This document shows positions 32,614-45,337 of a stretch of DNA of 64,000 bases, piece by piece; the stretch's first letter is position 1; every line of letters begins with the position of its first letter. The stretch comes from Kalaharituber pfeilii. Lineage: Eukaryota; Ascomycota; Pezizomycetes; Pezizales; Pezizaceae. Both the position numbers and the translations under genes were made by a program. The DNA lies in contig WHUZ01000083.1 of assembly GCA_015179045.1 (NCBI GenBank), positions 1 to 64,000 on the forward strand, read 5' to 3'. A model generated the notes under the pieces. That model saw only the letters and a program-made list of their open reading frames with translations, was not told where the DNA came from and ran no database searches.

Positions 32614-35498
32614 CCAAATTTAACGTCGGTACAAACTAGATACCGCCCATCACCGAATCCACGTAAACTTCCGCCATGAACATTCCATCAACGTGGCTTT
32701 GACACAGCTCATACACTGGCGACTCCTCATTCTAAAATAATTAGAATGCCTTCTCTATACCACTTCACTACCATTCCCTTGGACAACAACCTACCGAACT
32801 TTTCGTTCTCAATCCTTCCTTAACAACTCCCCGTCTTATAGTTATTCTATACTGCTCTCGCTACCGTCGTGTATCGCACTACTATCGTAAACAATGCGAT
32901 TTCAAATATAATCCGCGAGTGTCATGTCGTCATTGCAATACTAAATATCTACTACCCCATCCGGTAATATATACCGTTTTTGCCTGTGACAAACGTATAC
33001 GTATCCATATGTATACACAAACCTGCATATGCAAGAGACTTCTGCTTCCCACCCTACCTGGGTTCACATCCATTACATCCATCTCGTTGATTTGGTATGG
33101 CAGTTTTAAAATAAAACAATGGAAGCCGTCATAGAGGTGCGTAACGTACATAAGTTGCTTTTTTCTTTCCCTCAACTGGCCTGCGGGACGTGGCGAAAGT
33201 TCTATTATGACGGTAGCACGCTGTTCACCTACAGATATTTACCCTGAAGCGCAACCAGGCACCAACACAGTTGGGTTAGTGTCTCACATTTTCTATTCCA
33301 GTCCTCCCCTTAGTATGAAAGTATTCAATTAAAAAGTTGACTAACAAGCTGCAACTCGGCCTGTTATCACGTACGGGCCAAGGTCGATCTCAACAGGTTT
33401 GAACGATCGTAAGCTTTAAGTTCAGGGTAAGCTGTAAGGAGCAGTAAAAATCCGGGACTTCTGTTTTCAACCAGCCCATCCATGATCAGGTAACGCTATT
33501 TCTCTCCGCCTCAAAGCTTGGGGTTTATAGTATATCTTTCTCATACACCCTCGTTCTCTTAAAAAGGCTTGTTCTCAAACTAATAAGTTGATAATCGGGA
33601 CAAAAATGCCACCCTATAAATGAGAGTGCAAATTGTACGACTACAGGATCGAGATTGTTTTTATATATTTTATATAATTCATTACCATTAAGATGGCCTC
33701 AACTTGCGCTTAGATTTAACCAAAAGCTAAATGATATTCAATCCTGCTATGGGGACTTTTATATAATGAGGTCCTAATTTTATTTTAAGTTTTGATGTTT
33801 CTATGGTATTGCCCCGGACTTTCCCTGCGTTGCCCCATATGCTCTACTGCTAGGTAGTATTATTCATAACTATATGCATATATCTCCAGATAGCTTCGAC
33901 TTTTATGAGGGGGCAGCTGCTGATATACTCCTAGCTATCGATGGGGGCAGGAGGAAATCTATCATTGCGTGGGGTGGAGGGGAGGTCATGAAATTGAGAT
34001 TGCATCGGTTTCTGAGTTACATGTGCTACTGCAGAAGTAGTCATGCCTAAGAATCACCGTGGCTACTTGAAACTTTTATATGCGACCAGACAAAAGGCGG
34101 AAAGAGAGTGAAGTCAAATCATAAAAATAGGTCCAAAAAGAAAAGGCTGGGCCTAAGTTTGTGCGCATTTCCCATACTGGCCTTTGATTTTTGTTGGAAA
34201 AGATACTGAGAAGCTTCCCATATAGGACACCAATGTAGTCACATGATTTCTGCCCTCAGATACATATTCTTGTATATGCTCTCTTTCCATATATAAAAAC
34301 ACAATTATCCACTCCCAATAAACTATGTATAGTATCCTATGTAATTTACGATACTGACTACTTAAGCGTCCGCGGTCACCGAACTGCATGGTGATTAGCG
34401 TAACAGGTGACATGAATGACTTGCGGCATATACCGAAGTGAATGGCCAAGCAACCAAACGCATACTAATATAGTGAGAGCATAGGGATCATGACAATATG
34501 CAAAACGTGACAATGCTTTATTGTACATTGTGTCACCGATAGTGTTAGTAGTCTTTCCCTCGTATTGCCCAATGTGGTAATAATATGTATAAAAGTGTTA
34601 TACAAATTTGTTCAATATTCCTTTCAACTAATTGCGCCTAAGCGTGGCAATAAAAATTCTGGCAAGGCCATTAAGTTCAGGCATTGTGTATTGTGTAGAC
34701 CTTCACTAGAGGCACTGTGGGAGGAAAAGTAGAATAGTGGGAAGAAGAGCAAGCCCCTGAGATGATCGTTATCTATTGAACTCCCTTGACTCTGTGGTGG
34801 TGGTGGTGATCCCCTTCACAGGCCCTGCTCGGCCACCTCAAGAAATACCCTCAACCTCCCAGTACCACTTCCCTTTTCAGTAATCGCCTCCCCCTCTCCA
34901 TGCCTCAGATCATGTGCGCCCACCGTAGCATCTTGGAATGCCAAGGTTCGCCACAGCTCCATGGTGGGTTTGCGACAGCACTCAGCTAACGTTGGTGCCT
35001 CACTTCTACTGGACCTCCAGGCACTTCCGAGGTTAATAAGGATAACATGTAGTATCGATATGTAAAACTTTTAACTTTTCTCTCCATGCAATATGTCACT
35101 TCAAAGGTCTCTGCATTCATGTGCACAAGTTCAGATCCTTCATATTAAGTTCATGCCTAGTGCAAGCAATAGCCGTATGGGGTAGGATTGAAGGCATGCT
35201 TTGTTCTGGATCTACGAGCTGGTTCGAGGTGCAAGATCTGAATTGAAAGCCGGGCAAGACGAAGAATGTTAAGTAAATGCTTATTGTGTTATGTTGCTTG
35301 TCGATTGTATATAGCCAAATGCCAGTACTGCTACTTCAGCTCGGATATATGTACACTGTTACCACTCACTTGCAGCTGCCAAGGCCTTCCGGATGACTTG
35401 TATTCCAACTTCCCCACCTCGGTCTACTCTTGAAATATATTCCAAGCAACTGCACGGAGAATGCCTTCCTGCATCCAAAAATTAGGATTGCACCCGCA

Positions 35499-36710
35499 AT
35501 GTCAGACCAAATAAAGTAGGTGATATGGAGAAACAATATATCCAAATTGGTTGTCTGCTTCCGGGAAAGCGCTAATGATCCAGTTAGCCTTGATTTCCTA
35601 CACAGCGACGTCTTCAAAATAATTCTGAAGGATGTCGTGCGACAGAGCCAGGAGGAAAGTGCTGCCATGGATGCGACAACTTCATCGGCCATGGACAGCA
35701 CTATCCCTCGTCAGGCTGTCTTCTATGTGCATAAATCACTGTTGGCGACGCTCTCTACTGAATTGGATAAACATGTCAACAATGACATGAAAGAGGGAAC
35801 AGAAGGTGTGATGGAACTAAGTGACGTGGACGAGCTGACGATGAAGGCGTTCTTGCAGTGGGTATACTATAAGGGTGAATACACGATGTAGGTCTCTAAT
35901 TGTGTGCCTCAACATATAGAATGTCTCGCAGGAAGGTTGACTACGGCACATTTCGAAAGTGAGAATCCAAAAGCTTCTTCCTCATTGCTGAAGCACACGA
36001 AGGTTTACGTCCTTGCAGATCGTTTCAACATTGTACCTCTGAAGGACTTGTCCTACAACCAGATTACTACCTTGCTTGCTGATCTTGGTATGGTCGCAGC
36101 GGCAGATGACGTTGAGGCTGTGATGGCGGCAGTCTCATTCGCATTTGGCAATCTTCCCTTCTCGAGCTCCACTCTCTCCAGCATCACCGCTCCCACAGAG
36201 CGATTGCTGAAGTATTTCGCACACTACACTTCTTGGGCCTTGGACGTCTTTCGTACGAATGCCGAACTCTGCTCTCTGCTTGAACACTCTCCCGATTTTG
36301 CAAAAGCCTTAGTTACAAACTCCAGGTCAGCTCCGACTGCCCCGTGGGCTGCATCAACTATCGATTCCGGGAGTGAGAGTAAGGGAACTATGACCCTTAC
36401 TGCAAGCTACACTGGAGACAAAAGTCACATTCTGCATCGTGGCTGCGCTCGGCCTGAATGTAGCTATACTGGTGTGATGATCATCCAATGCCCTAGCTGC
36501 AAGAAAGTCGATAGTGAAATAGGCGGTTCGATTCAATTCAAAGGGTCAATTCTTGGTACTGTAGAACAAGATAGGATTACGGGAACGAAGACCTCGTACA
36601 GTTATAAATGCAAGTGGTGCAATGTCAAGAGCGATATGGGTGGGACTCGTGGTGAAAAGTTGTTTTGTAGAAAATGTTTGTATGGGTCGCAAGACTGGGT
36701 AATGACGTGA
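35499..36710 (+). CDS. BTB/POZ protein with eight-cysteine C-terminal domain
   Basis: Three exons: 35499-35515, 35588-35874 and 35932-36710, giving 360 residues. Exon 1 is only 17 nt (MSDQI plus two bases). Intron 1 (GTAGGT...CTAAT...TTAG, 72 bp) removes an in-frame TAG and yields MSDQINLDFLHSDVFKIIL, a textbook BTB start. Intron 2 (57 bp) uses a weaker GTGAAT donor with a CTAAT branch and gives VYYKGRLTTAHF. The BTB core is YVHKSLLATLSTELDKHV, followed by VYVLADRFNI and the fungal BTB-associated segment LLKYFAHYTSWALDVFR. The last ~90 residues hold CARPEC, CPSC, CKWC and CRKC, likely two zinc sites. BTB proteins often recruit Cul3, but this fungal class has no assigned role. It is isolated between two deserts. 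Confidence 0.8.
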
Positions 36711-39700
36711 GCAAAATTCATCCTATGGATTCTTGCGGGTTAGCTTGATGCGTAACAGCGTTGCCATCGACGGAGAATGACCATGGACATGGTGGTTCAG
36801 AAAAGGAATCGGGCATTTAACATTATAATGTCACTAAGATTGTGTATTTCTATCCATCAAGTGTATATACCCTTATATTTGAGAGTTTTTTTTCCTCCGA
36901 GTTCATCTTTTGACCATGAATTTCCTCATTATTGCCCACTTAAAGCTGACCTGGGCGCAGAAATAAATCGTGTAGTAAAAAACCTTGAGGAGTTCCAACT
37001 TCTGCATTTCCAACAATCTGTGTGGCTCTCGATATACTTAAGTAATAAATTCGATATCCAACGTACGTGCCTCCAAAATCTCGTTTGTCTATTAATTATT
37101 TTCTATATTGACAGCCAGGAACCATACCTGTGTTAGCACTCATTAGGATTTCATCTGATGAGTCCATTATAAATTGGTTAGGCTTCAGCAATTGAATCTA
37201 TCCACCGCACCTTCATGAGCTATAATCAAATCAAAAAAAAAAAATTCACAGATGAATTGCTAGTCGCTTTCTACATAATGTGCTACCACGCATCGAGCTA
37301 CGAAAAGCAAATAAAATTCTCTCCCTCCTCAGTCCTAGCGAGCTGTTACCCTCAACTTCTTGTCTCCAGAGAGGAGGTATCACGTCGAGCTCCAAGTGCA
37401 CGGTTACCCTGAACGACCCTATCTCGTGCCCAGAACTAAGGCAGTTAGATTAGAACACGGAATCACATGATCGAGCATGTGGCGATTTTCCTTACCATAG
37501 ACAGTTGAATTGGATCATAGTCATTGAGAAGTACAAATTTGAATCCTTCCAACCTACGGCAGTACAAAGTTCGGAGGAATCAATACTTAGAATGAGTGAA
37601 TAAGCATCTAACACCGTTTGCTCTGATAAGCATGGCCGGTGTATGTCCAAGAACTAGTAGCACAATTGTAAAACTCGTATCTTCACCCTGTTTCCCTTTT
37701 CTTCCATGTCTTTTCCTTTGCTTCTATCCATTCTTCCCTATCCGAGGCTCCCGTTTGGGACATCTTACTCTGTCATTGAAAGTACATGATTAGTTCTCAT
37801 GCTGGTGGTTACCTGCATCGAAATGTACAAACACAAAGTAGTACACAAGGCGGTCTTCAATGGAAATACTCATATAGTCAGTCACACAGCTCAAGGTTTG
37901 ATCTCCTTGCAGTGGCACGTTATCTTATCTGCCTAGCGAAGCAGTTTAATAAAATAGTACCATTTCAGCCACAATCCTAACGGGCAGTCCGTTGTGGCGA
38001 TCAACAGAATACCTTGATAACAAGGCGCAGCATGTGTTGCTCACGGGTTACCATAACGTAAAAGAAATTCCCCAGATTTCTAGAGTTCTTTCCTACGAGT
38101 TAACCACTCTTGCCCACTCCTACCAAGTTTCCCGCAAGCTCGATATGTAGGTATTGTGCGCCCCTTGCGTAGAGTGTAAGTAATCTGCAACCATGCTCCT
38201 GACACCTTCTAAAGTCCACCGGTGTTCCGTGCGGTGGCTAGCATCGGGCGACGGCATTTGAATATGCAGGTACAATTGACTTTTAACGTGAATATAAATG
38301 TCTGTTAAGGTGTGTGCAGAGGTGCATTTAGTGGGCAAGTCTGGGCCAGTTTCATCGCTATGGTTCCCGCGCCGGGAAAAGTTATGTAGCTCAATAATAG
38401 AAATAGGTATTGAGACCAAAGCTATATAGGCCGAAGAGGCAATGTGCACTACTCAGCTCCCGGGCGGGATATATCAACCGTTTTTGCGCCAATGCAAGTA
38501 TTATTAGCATCCAATAATGTAACTCACCGCTAAAACCGCTACCCGAACGAGGTATCTAGAAGCTTGATGTGCACATCCACATGAACCTCACGCAGTTGTG
38601 ATGCGCAACAACGGTGACTCGGCCGTTACCATCCTCACTGCCTTATCAGCGGCCCCCCTATTTCCGTAATTCGAAAGTTCTTCCTGACATTCCTCAGCTT
38701 CGTGGAGCTCTCACTTTTGTGCATTCCCAACTCATGTCCTGCAAGTGTATCAAGAATCCCTGCCTCTCGAATACGAACTCTAACCGATATAATGACGTCC
38801 ATTTCAATTTTTCTTATGTAAACTGGTAACCTAGGTCGACAGATGTTCAATTTAGCTGCCGAATGCGGCATGTTCTTGCGTGCAATTTAGAGCTCCAGTC
38901 GAGTCGCAACAGTCGGAATTTTTTGACTTTATCTCCTCCGTATACATGTAACGTTAGACACTAACGTCGCGGGATTCAATAATCCAATTGAGCGACTGCG
39001 ATAACAGCAGGTACAGGAGTGCATCACTCGTGCAGAGAATTTTGTCACAGAAACCGAGTGGCCTTCTTTTCCAGAACAGTTTCGAAGCTGTTCTTCGTTC
39101 GTACTTAACCAATTTCAATTTATCCGCACAAAGAGCGACACCGCGCGCTCGTTGGCGCATTTTCGACTGCAGCCTCCGCCCCTTGTACCCATAATACCGG
39201 GAAAGTGCCTATCGTGGTTCGTTAAAAACGATTTCCCTAATTATAGTTTTTCGGCAACATGAGCTTTGGTCCTTTTTCCACCATGAGCCGGAAGGGACAT
39301 TGCGAACATTTTTCTCCCAGGAATAGCCCCTTGTGAAGAGCCGGGCAGCTCGTCCGCCAACCAATTACAGTATGACAATTAACCCGAAGCTGGCTAAATT
39401 TACGATGTCCTGAATAAAGACACATAAGCTATCCTAATGCAAGGGTCTCGCCTCCAAATTTCCGGCAGTAATCGAGGCGAGTGGGAAAAAGCGAGACGCT
39501 GGCAGCAATACAACTTTGTGACGTAATAGAAAACACGTGATCCTTAGCCTAATCCAGTGAGTCGTTCCAAATATAATACGCGCTAAAACAACTGATTGCC
39601 TTGTCGCAGCAGGGTCCCAGCCATCAACAATTTGGCTTCAGATGAGCGATATTTGAAAGGGGTAGGTATCCAGGTGTCTGTGAAAGCCTGAGTCTGTTTC

Positions 39701-42700
39701 TCGATGTAACTCATTGCCAGTTGACGAATCGTTGATTTTAGTGTAAGACCTTACCGTCTCCTATTTTACATAATTTAAGACGCACCCGGCACCGAGCGTT
39801 CGTGCCAGTGGATAATGTTGGGTAGAGTGAAGTAGAATGCGGCGACTATGCTCTTGATCTCGCGAGATTGAAAGGTAATGAAGCTTGGTGCTATGTATGT
39901 AGCTACTTAGTGAGCACTTGACGCAAGCATTGCTGGTATGATTATTTGCTTACCTGTATGTCTCAGGAGCTTCGGATTGCTACTTCTGGCGTCAGGAGGG
40001 TTAGATGCTGGAAATTGAATGTTGTTGATCAAATGGGCAGTGCCTTTCTGGATCTCCTACGATAAGGCTTTGTTTAACATTTGCTTTCAAGGCAGTCCTT
40101 CCAGCATTTCAGATGCCAAGCAATTAGTCACGTGTAAGGAGAACCTTCATACCTGGGATCTTTTTCGAGTTGTAGTACCCTTTAGGAGCAACACTTGATG
40201 TCCAGTCCTGGGGGATCTGCCCAGCTTTGGAGGGCTTTCATATTTGATTGAGGACCAACTTCAGTTCAGATCTGCCTTCAAGCAAATAAACTCATAGGTG
40301 GGTCTTGCGATAAGCCAATACCCCGCACCTTATCAGATGAGGGGCATGCCGTATGCGAAGGGCTACTGTGTTCTGGCACTTTGTGTGTTTAATATATACG
40401 AGGCCAGTTGTCGACATGATATTGACAGGAGTAGTTTTGCTATCTGAAACAGGGTCTTTGTTGTCATGAGTATCGGGTCTAACCGGACGCTAGCGGTTAA
40501 AGATAAATTAACCTCGCTTCTGTTTCTGGTCCCAGAACGCTTCTTCCATTGACTCGGCCTCAGTTCTCAGCCAATAAAGCACATATATAGAGAGACAGAA
40601 TGAGCACGAGAACAATATAATATAGGTTGTGACTACTCTACTACAACGTTCGGCTCATTCTTCGTTTCTACATTTCCTTCGTAGATAGGAAGCCATATCC
40701 CTTAAGGTCTCAATTTAGTGTTACTGTATTTGCCCTGGTGTAACTGTATCACGCCGATGAAGTCAGTTCATCATGTCAAAACCTCTCTGGAGGAATCGTT
40801 CAAAGTTGATTCTCTTGAGAGAGGTGAGGCTTTGTGGCGATGTGGGAATGTGCGAATTAAGCTTTGTATAAATGAAGCCGTGAAAAAGCAATCATCTTTC
40901 GATCAGTGCGGGCCAATGAGTAATAGCATGACCAAATTTCAATCTATGGGATTGGCTGGTCTCAATGGCCATTTTACTGATAAGTACCCGAGCTAGCAGC
41001 GATAACAGTGACTTCTGCGGGGAAGACTGCTTATCGGCGACGTGTGGTACCTTACATACCCAATATGTAGCTAGTGGAGTTGAAAGGTCGGGTCGAAGCC
41101 GATCCTTCACATAGGGTATTTCGCCACATGATTGAGAAGAACCAACAAATATCAGGAGTACACGCTGAAGTCAGCAACCTCGTAAGTTCCTAGCGACACG
41201 AGACCACTGGTGTTTTACGTTTGTGGTTTATGTATTTTGAAACCCTTCGCCTGTGCATGCATCCTTATCGGAGGCCCCTGTCCCCTCTCATGGGCGACCG
41301 ATAAGATGGCATTATGTCCAGTAGAACAGGAAATAGAAAATATGTTAGCCAAGAGCACTGGATTCGCGTACGCCAGATTCAGTGGTTGACGTGGATAGTA
41401 ATTGTCCAAGTCTGGTCCATGACCCATAAAAGTTCTTTTCGAAATGTCAAGTGGAATGGTGTAGCGAATGGTACAGCCCTAGCTCCGGATTAATGACATG
41501 GCTAAGGAAGGATCTCGATCGTCGGAGAGACTGCTCACATATGTATCAAGTGGGGTTGGTCTTGTGAGGACAAACCCGTACCCTGCAGACCGATAAAGCA
41601 TTTCAGCTTTTGCTTTTGTAGGTGTGGGGTGTGCATGGTGGGAAACGGCGAACAAAGAAGTCATGCATGTTATAGAACATTGAAATTGTGCTCTAGAATT
41701 CACAAAAGAAAATAATAATAATAATAAAAAAAAATTGATCACAGATATATTTTTGAAACGGTGAACGATAAAATACCTCACAACAAAAAAAAAAAGTGAG
41801 ATCACAAGGATTACCCATCTCAAGACGGCGAAAGCTGTCCGGCATAACGGAGGGCAAACGGCAGACGAATCAGATCCTAGTAGAGGCAACCTATTTCAAT
41901 ATTACGCACAAATACGAGCCAGCACGTTTCTGAGAACAAAGTTCCCTTTGCAATTACAGTATCATACGGTAAGGAAGCTAGTGATACGTCCTTTGGCTTT
42001 ACGGGGGACGCTTGCCATGTCCGTCATGTTTCTCATTGGATACACTGAGGGCTCTGTATTCCTTCCGCATCATCCTTGGCTATTATTCGTTTTCCCTGAT
42101 CAGACCACGCCAAATGTTGATGCACAGGGCTTAATTAACCAACGGTTACGCTCTGGTGAACCGGACTAGCTCAATTGTTGTGCCATAATCTAACGTCGCT
42201 ACACATAAAATATGAATAGAAGAAACCATGAATTTATCTTGGATGATTTATGCAAATATAGAAATAAAATTTTCTGCCGCGAGCTAAGCTGCTTGGTAAG
42301 TGCTCTGGACTAGCAGAGCCCCCTGCCCAGGTTCTATAGGTTAGTCTGTGGCATTCAAATTTCTGTGGCGGTAGCGCAGGCTGCAAAACCAGGAAAGAGA
42401 AGTAAGTTGGAGCGTCAGCTGTCAATGTTCATGAGCGGCGAAGGTGGAGGTGTACCTTCGTAATGTTAGGGAAGGAGGGGCATCTGGCCCTGGATGCAGC
42501 ATGGGGGCTTGGTGTCGAGCTGAAAGGGAGAAATCGTGTGTATCTGGTTCTCGATCCCGCACAAGATTGACAGTGGGGTGCCAAAAAAAAAAAGAGGCCC
42601 GCGGATCAAGTGTCGCTCGCCTCTCCTCCTTTTCTTTTGGTTCTTTTCTTTTTTTCCTCTTGCTCCGATGGAGGGAGGGAGGGTGGAGCAGTGCGGTGGA

Positions 42701-43069
42701 GGGGGCGAGCTGTCGGCGTTCTGCTGCGGCGCGGCCAATGGACACACCGCTGCCCAGTGTGGCCCAGCCCCCGTCCCAGTCCCACCCAAGGTAGCAGCTC
42801 CCACTGCCCCTTCTTGAACCCTGGCCTCCCCACCACACCGCCCCCATCGACGCCCGCCGCTCTCTCTACTGCCCCGTCCTCGCCATCTTTATAACCTTCA
42901 CCACTGCCCCTCTGTCAGTCTTTCTGATAACCAGTGCAGTGCGTTGTGTTTCTAGTACTTCCTCCAGGCAAAGAAAGAAAGAAAAATAAAAATAAAAACC
43001 CGGCCAATTCTCCAATTCCACCTCTCGTTCACTACCAAAAAGTTCCGCGTCAGATACCCCGTAGTCATT
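36711..43069. other. 6.3-kb spacer upstream of glutamine synthetase
   Basis: No gene is supported. Short ORFs near 38-41 kb look random. Two minus-strand open stretches (41889-41479, 41427-41215, the latter with MGHGPDLDNY) have some protein-like character but no assignable family. The G+C-rich, CT-rich 42.4-43.07 kb segment is the likely promoter and leader of the glutamine synthetase gene; its ORFs on both strands are compositional. Confidence 0.5.
42925..42930 (+). promoter_or_regulatory. GATA-type site (TGATAA) upstream of glnA
   Basis: TGATAA fits the HGATAR consensus bound by fungal nitrogen regulators of the AreA/NIT2 family and lies about 140 bp before the glutamine synthetase ATG. 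A six-base motif is frequent by chance, so this is only suggestive. Confidence 0.3.
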
Positions 43070-44548
43070 ATGGTGCGTTCTCTAGCTTTCCTCTCCCCAC
43101 CAGGCAGCCGCTGCATAGACAACGAAGCTAGCTGTCGCTTCGCTCCTACTTTACTCTCGCGTCTTTCTTCCTGAATTGCTCTATTTACTAACATTCTTGT
43201 AGCCTGAATCTGTTTCTCTCTCCAACTCGGCTACTGTGAGTCACACCAAACAACCCCCTCAAGGCTACGGCAGCAAAATGCTATTCTGGAATAAAAGTTC
43301 AATTACTAACGAGTTGATCCTGCTACAGTTGGCCAAGTACCTTGACCTTGACCAGAGGGGAAGCATCCAGGCTGAGTACATCTGGATTGACTCCGTCAAC
43401 GGTGTACGATCAAAGACTCGGGTATGTCTCCAACAATTTATGATCCGACATTTTCAGAAATGCCTGCTGACTCTGTGTTCTTAAGACTCTCACCAAAAAG
43501 CCGACCTCAGTTGAGGACCTTCCAGAATGGAACTTCGACGGCTCATCGACTGGACAGGCTCCAGGCGAGGACTCCGATGTCTACCTCCGACCTGTTGCCA
43601 TCTACCCAGACCCGTTCCGCCGCGGTGATAACATTCTAGTCCTCAACGAGTGTTGGAACGCCGATGGTGCACCAAACAAGTTCAACTACCGACACGCCTG
43701 TGCTAAGCTCATGGAGGCTCACAAAGACCAGAAGCCATGGTTCGGTCTTGAACAGGAGTACACTCTTTTCGATGAGTACGGACACCCATACGGATGGCCA
43801 AAGGGAGGTTTCCCAGGCCCTCAAGGCCCATACTACTGCGGTGTTGGTACTGGAAAGGTTTACTGCCGTGACATCGTTGAGGCTCATTACAGGGCTTGCT
43901 TGTATGCTAGAATTAAGATCTCTGGTATCAACGCTGAGGTGCTTCCTTCTCAGTGGGAGTTCCAGGTTGGACCTTGTGAGGGTATTGAGATGGGTGACCA
44001 GCTCTGGGTTGCCCGGTACCTCCTCCACCGTGTTGCTGAGGACTTTGGCGTGAAGATCTCCTTCCACCCCAAGCCAATTCAGTATGTTCACTTCATTTGG
44101 TTATTCTCAATGTAGGTGATGCTAATAACTTGCTACAGAGGTGATTGGAACGGTTCCGGTCTCCACACAAACGTTTCCACTGAGGCTATGCGCAAGGAGG
44201 GTGGTATGAAGCACATTGAGGCTGCTATCGAGAAACTCTCCAAGCGCCATAAGGAACACATTGCTGTCTATGGTGATGACAACACTCTCCGCCTTACTGG
44301 ACGCCATGAGACTGGTTCTATTGATCAGTTCTCTTATGGTGTTGCGGACCGTGGCTCTTCTATCCGTATTCCACGAGCTTGCGCTAAGGAAGGCCATGGA
44401 TACTTTGAGGACCGCCGTCCTGCCTCCAATGCTTGCCCATACCAGATCACTGGTATTATGATTGAGACGTGAGTAACCTTGCACTTTTATTCAATACCGC
44501 AATTTACTGACCTTTTTTTTTAGCATCTGTGGTGGTTTGGATGAGTAA
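43070..44548 (+). CDS. glnA: Glutamine synthetase (cytosolic, eukaryotic GSII)
   Basis: Converts glutamate, ammonia and ATP to glutamine, the key step of ammonium assimilation. Six exons: 43070-43072, 43203-43235, 43329-43421, 43486-44081, 44139-44468 and 44524-44548, totalling 359 residues, the usual fungal length. Exon 1 codes only the ATG, spliced directly at GTGCGT. All joins restore the family sequence: [32 protein letters not shown] and IETICGGLDE. Visible signatures are [37 protein letters not shown] and [13 protein letters not shown]. Intron 2 (93 bp, phase 0) has no stop, so retention would insert 31 residues near the N terminus. The third joint uses TTAAG, a less common acceptor. 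A CT-rich leader and one GATA site precede it. Confidence 0.97.
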
Positions 44549-45337
44549 ATTGGGCGTTATAATTTTGGGTCTGGTTTTTTTTTTGTTAATCTTGTAGACT
44601 TTGTATTGCTATATAAGGTGGTGGGTTTTTGAAGGTGTAGAGACGGAACATTGGGGTTTCCATAATTCTTTGTCTGGGTTGCGGTTTTTGTCATTCTACT
44701 TTTATATTTCCTTAATTGTTTTACCATGTTCTTTGGGTCCAAACGACAGGGACATGATGGCAATGGTACAGGGTCAATTGGTCCAATCGGAGAATTTGGT
44801 GAGGTTTAGATTGACGTCTACAACGGTGTGACAGTCAATGCAACACGAAGAAATAAACTTCTTTGGTAATATGCTACGTCTTGCTTGCCTCATGGATGTT
44901 AATAATGCGACGTGCGCTTTAGGGACGGATTAAGTTGATGCACAATACTATATCGTGCAGATTGGGGATGTAAGTTTTCCTGTCTTGGCGTCTCACGTGC
45001 ACATCGGATCCTCGGCTATCGCGGACTGGGGGCCGCTCTGCAGGAACCAGCTTTGTAGTTTACAGAAAGTTTGGCGCCGCTGTATATTACTACAACTACG
45101 CAACTTCATAATTCTATACACATCTAACTACCTCGGTGTAAGAGGAAGAACTATCAAGTACTTGGCGATACCCACATAACAGCTGCGGCACAGCTTCAAA
45201 ATTGTATTCACTATACCCTTATCTTTGCCAATCAGGCTCTCTCTCACTTTGAGACCGAAGAGTTGTTCTGCAAATACCAAGCATTGATAATTCCGCCCCC
45301 CCAAAAAGCTCACCAAAGCCCTTCAAATCCATTCGAA
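44549..45337. other. Intergenic between glnA and the crotonase gene
   Basis: Contains the 3' UTR of glutamine synthetase (T-rich) and the promoter of the following gene. No small gene or strong repeat seen. Confidence 0.6.

Larger units (their letters stand above)
21345..35498. other. 14-kb gene desert
   Basis: No intact gene is supported. 21.4-22.9 kb is G+C-rich with overlapping ORFs on both strands, probably the promoter side of the preceding minus-strand gene. Further right are an inverted repeat (23301-23566), two 71-bp direct repeats flanking a decayed heptad-repeat array, a 411-bp TA-flanked element (25136-25546), a 21-bp minisatellite (27854-27951), a cysteine-rich ORF fragment near 29.3 kb, a 160-bp MITE (31542-31701) and a degraded coding-like stretch at 32.3-32.6 kb. 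Confidence 0.55.

Noticed and set aside
41215..41889. Two minus-strand open stretches as a spliced small gene
   Set aside because: No convincing donor between them and a stop separates the frames; peptide family not recognised.
42422..42894. ORFs of 76-141 codons on both strands
   Set aside because: CT/GC-rich promoter of glutamine synthetase; no family features.
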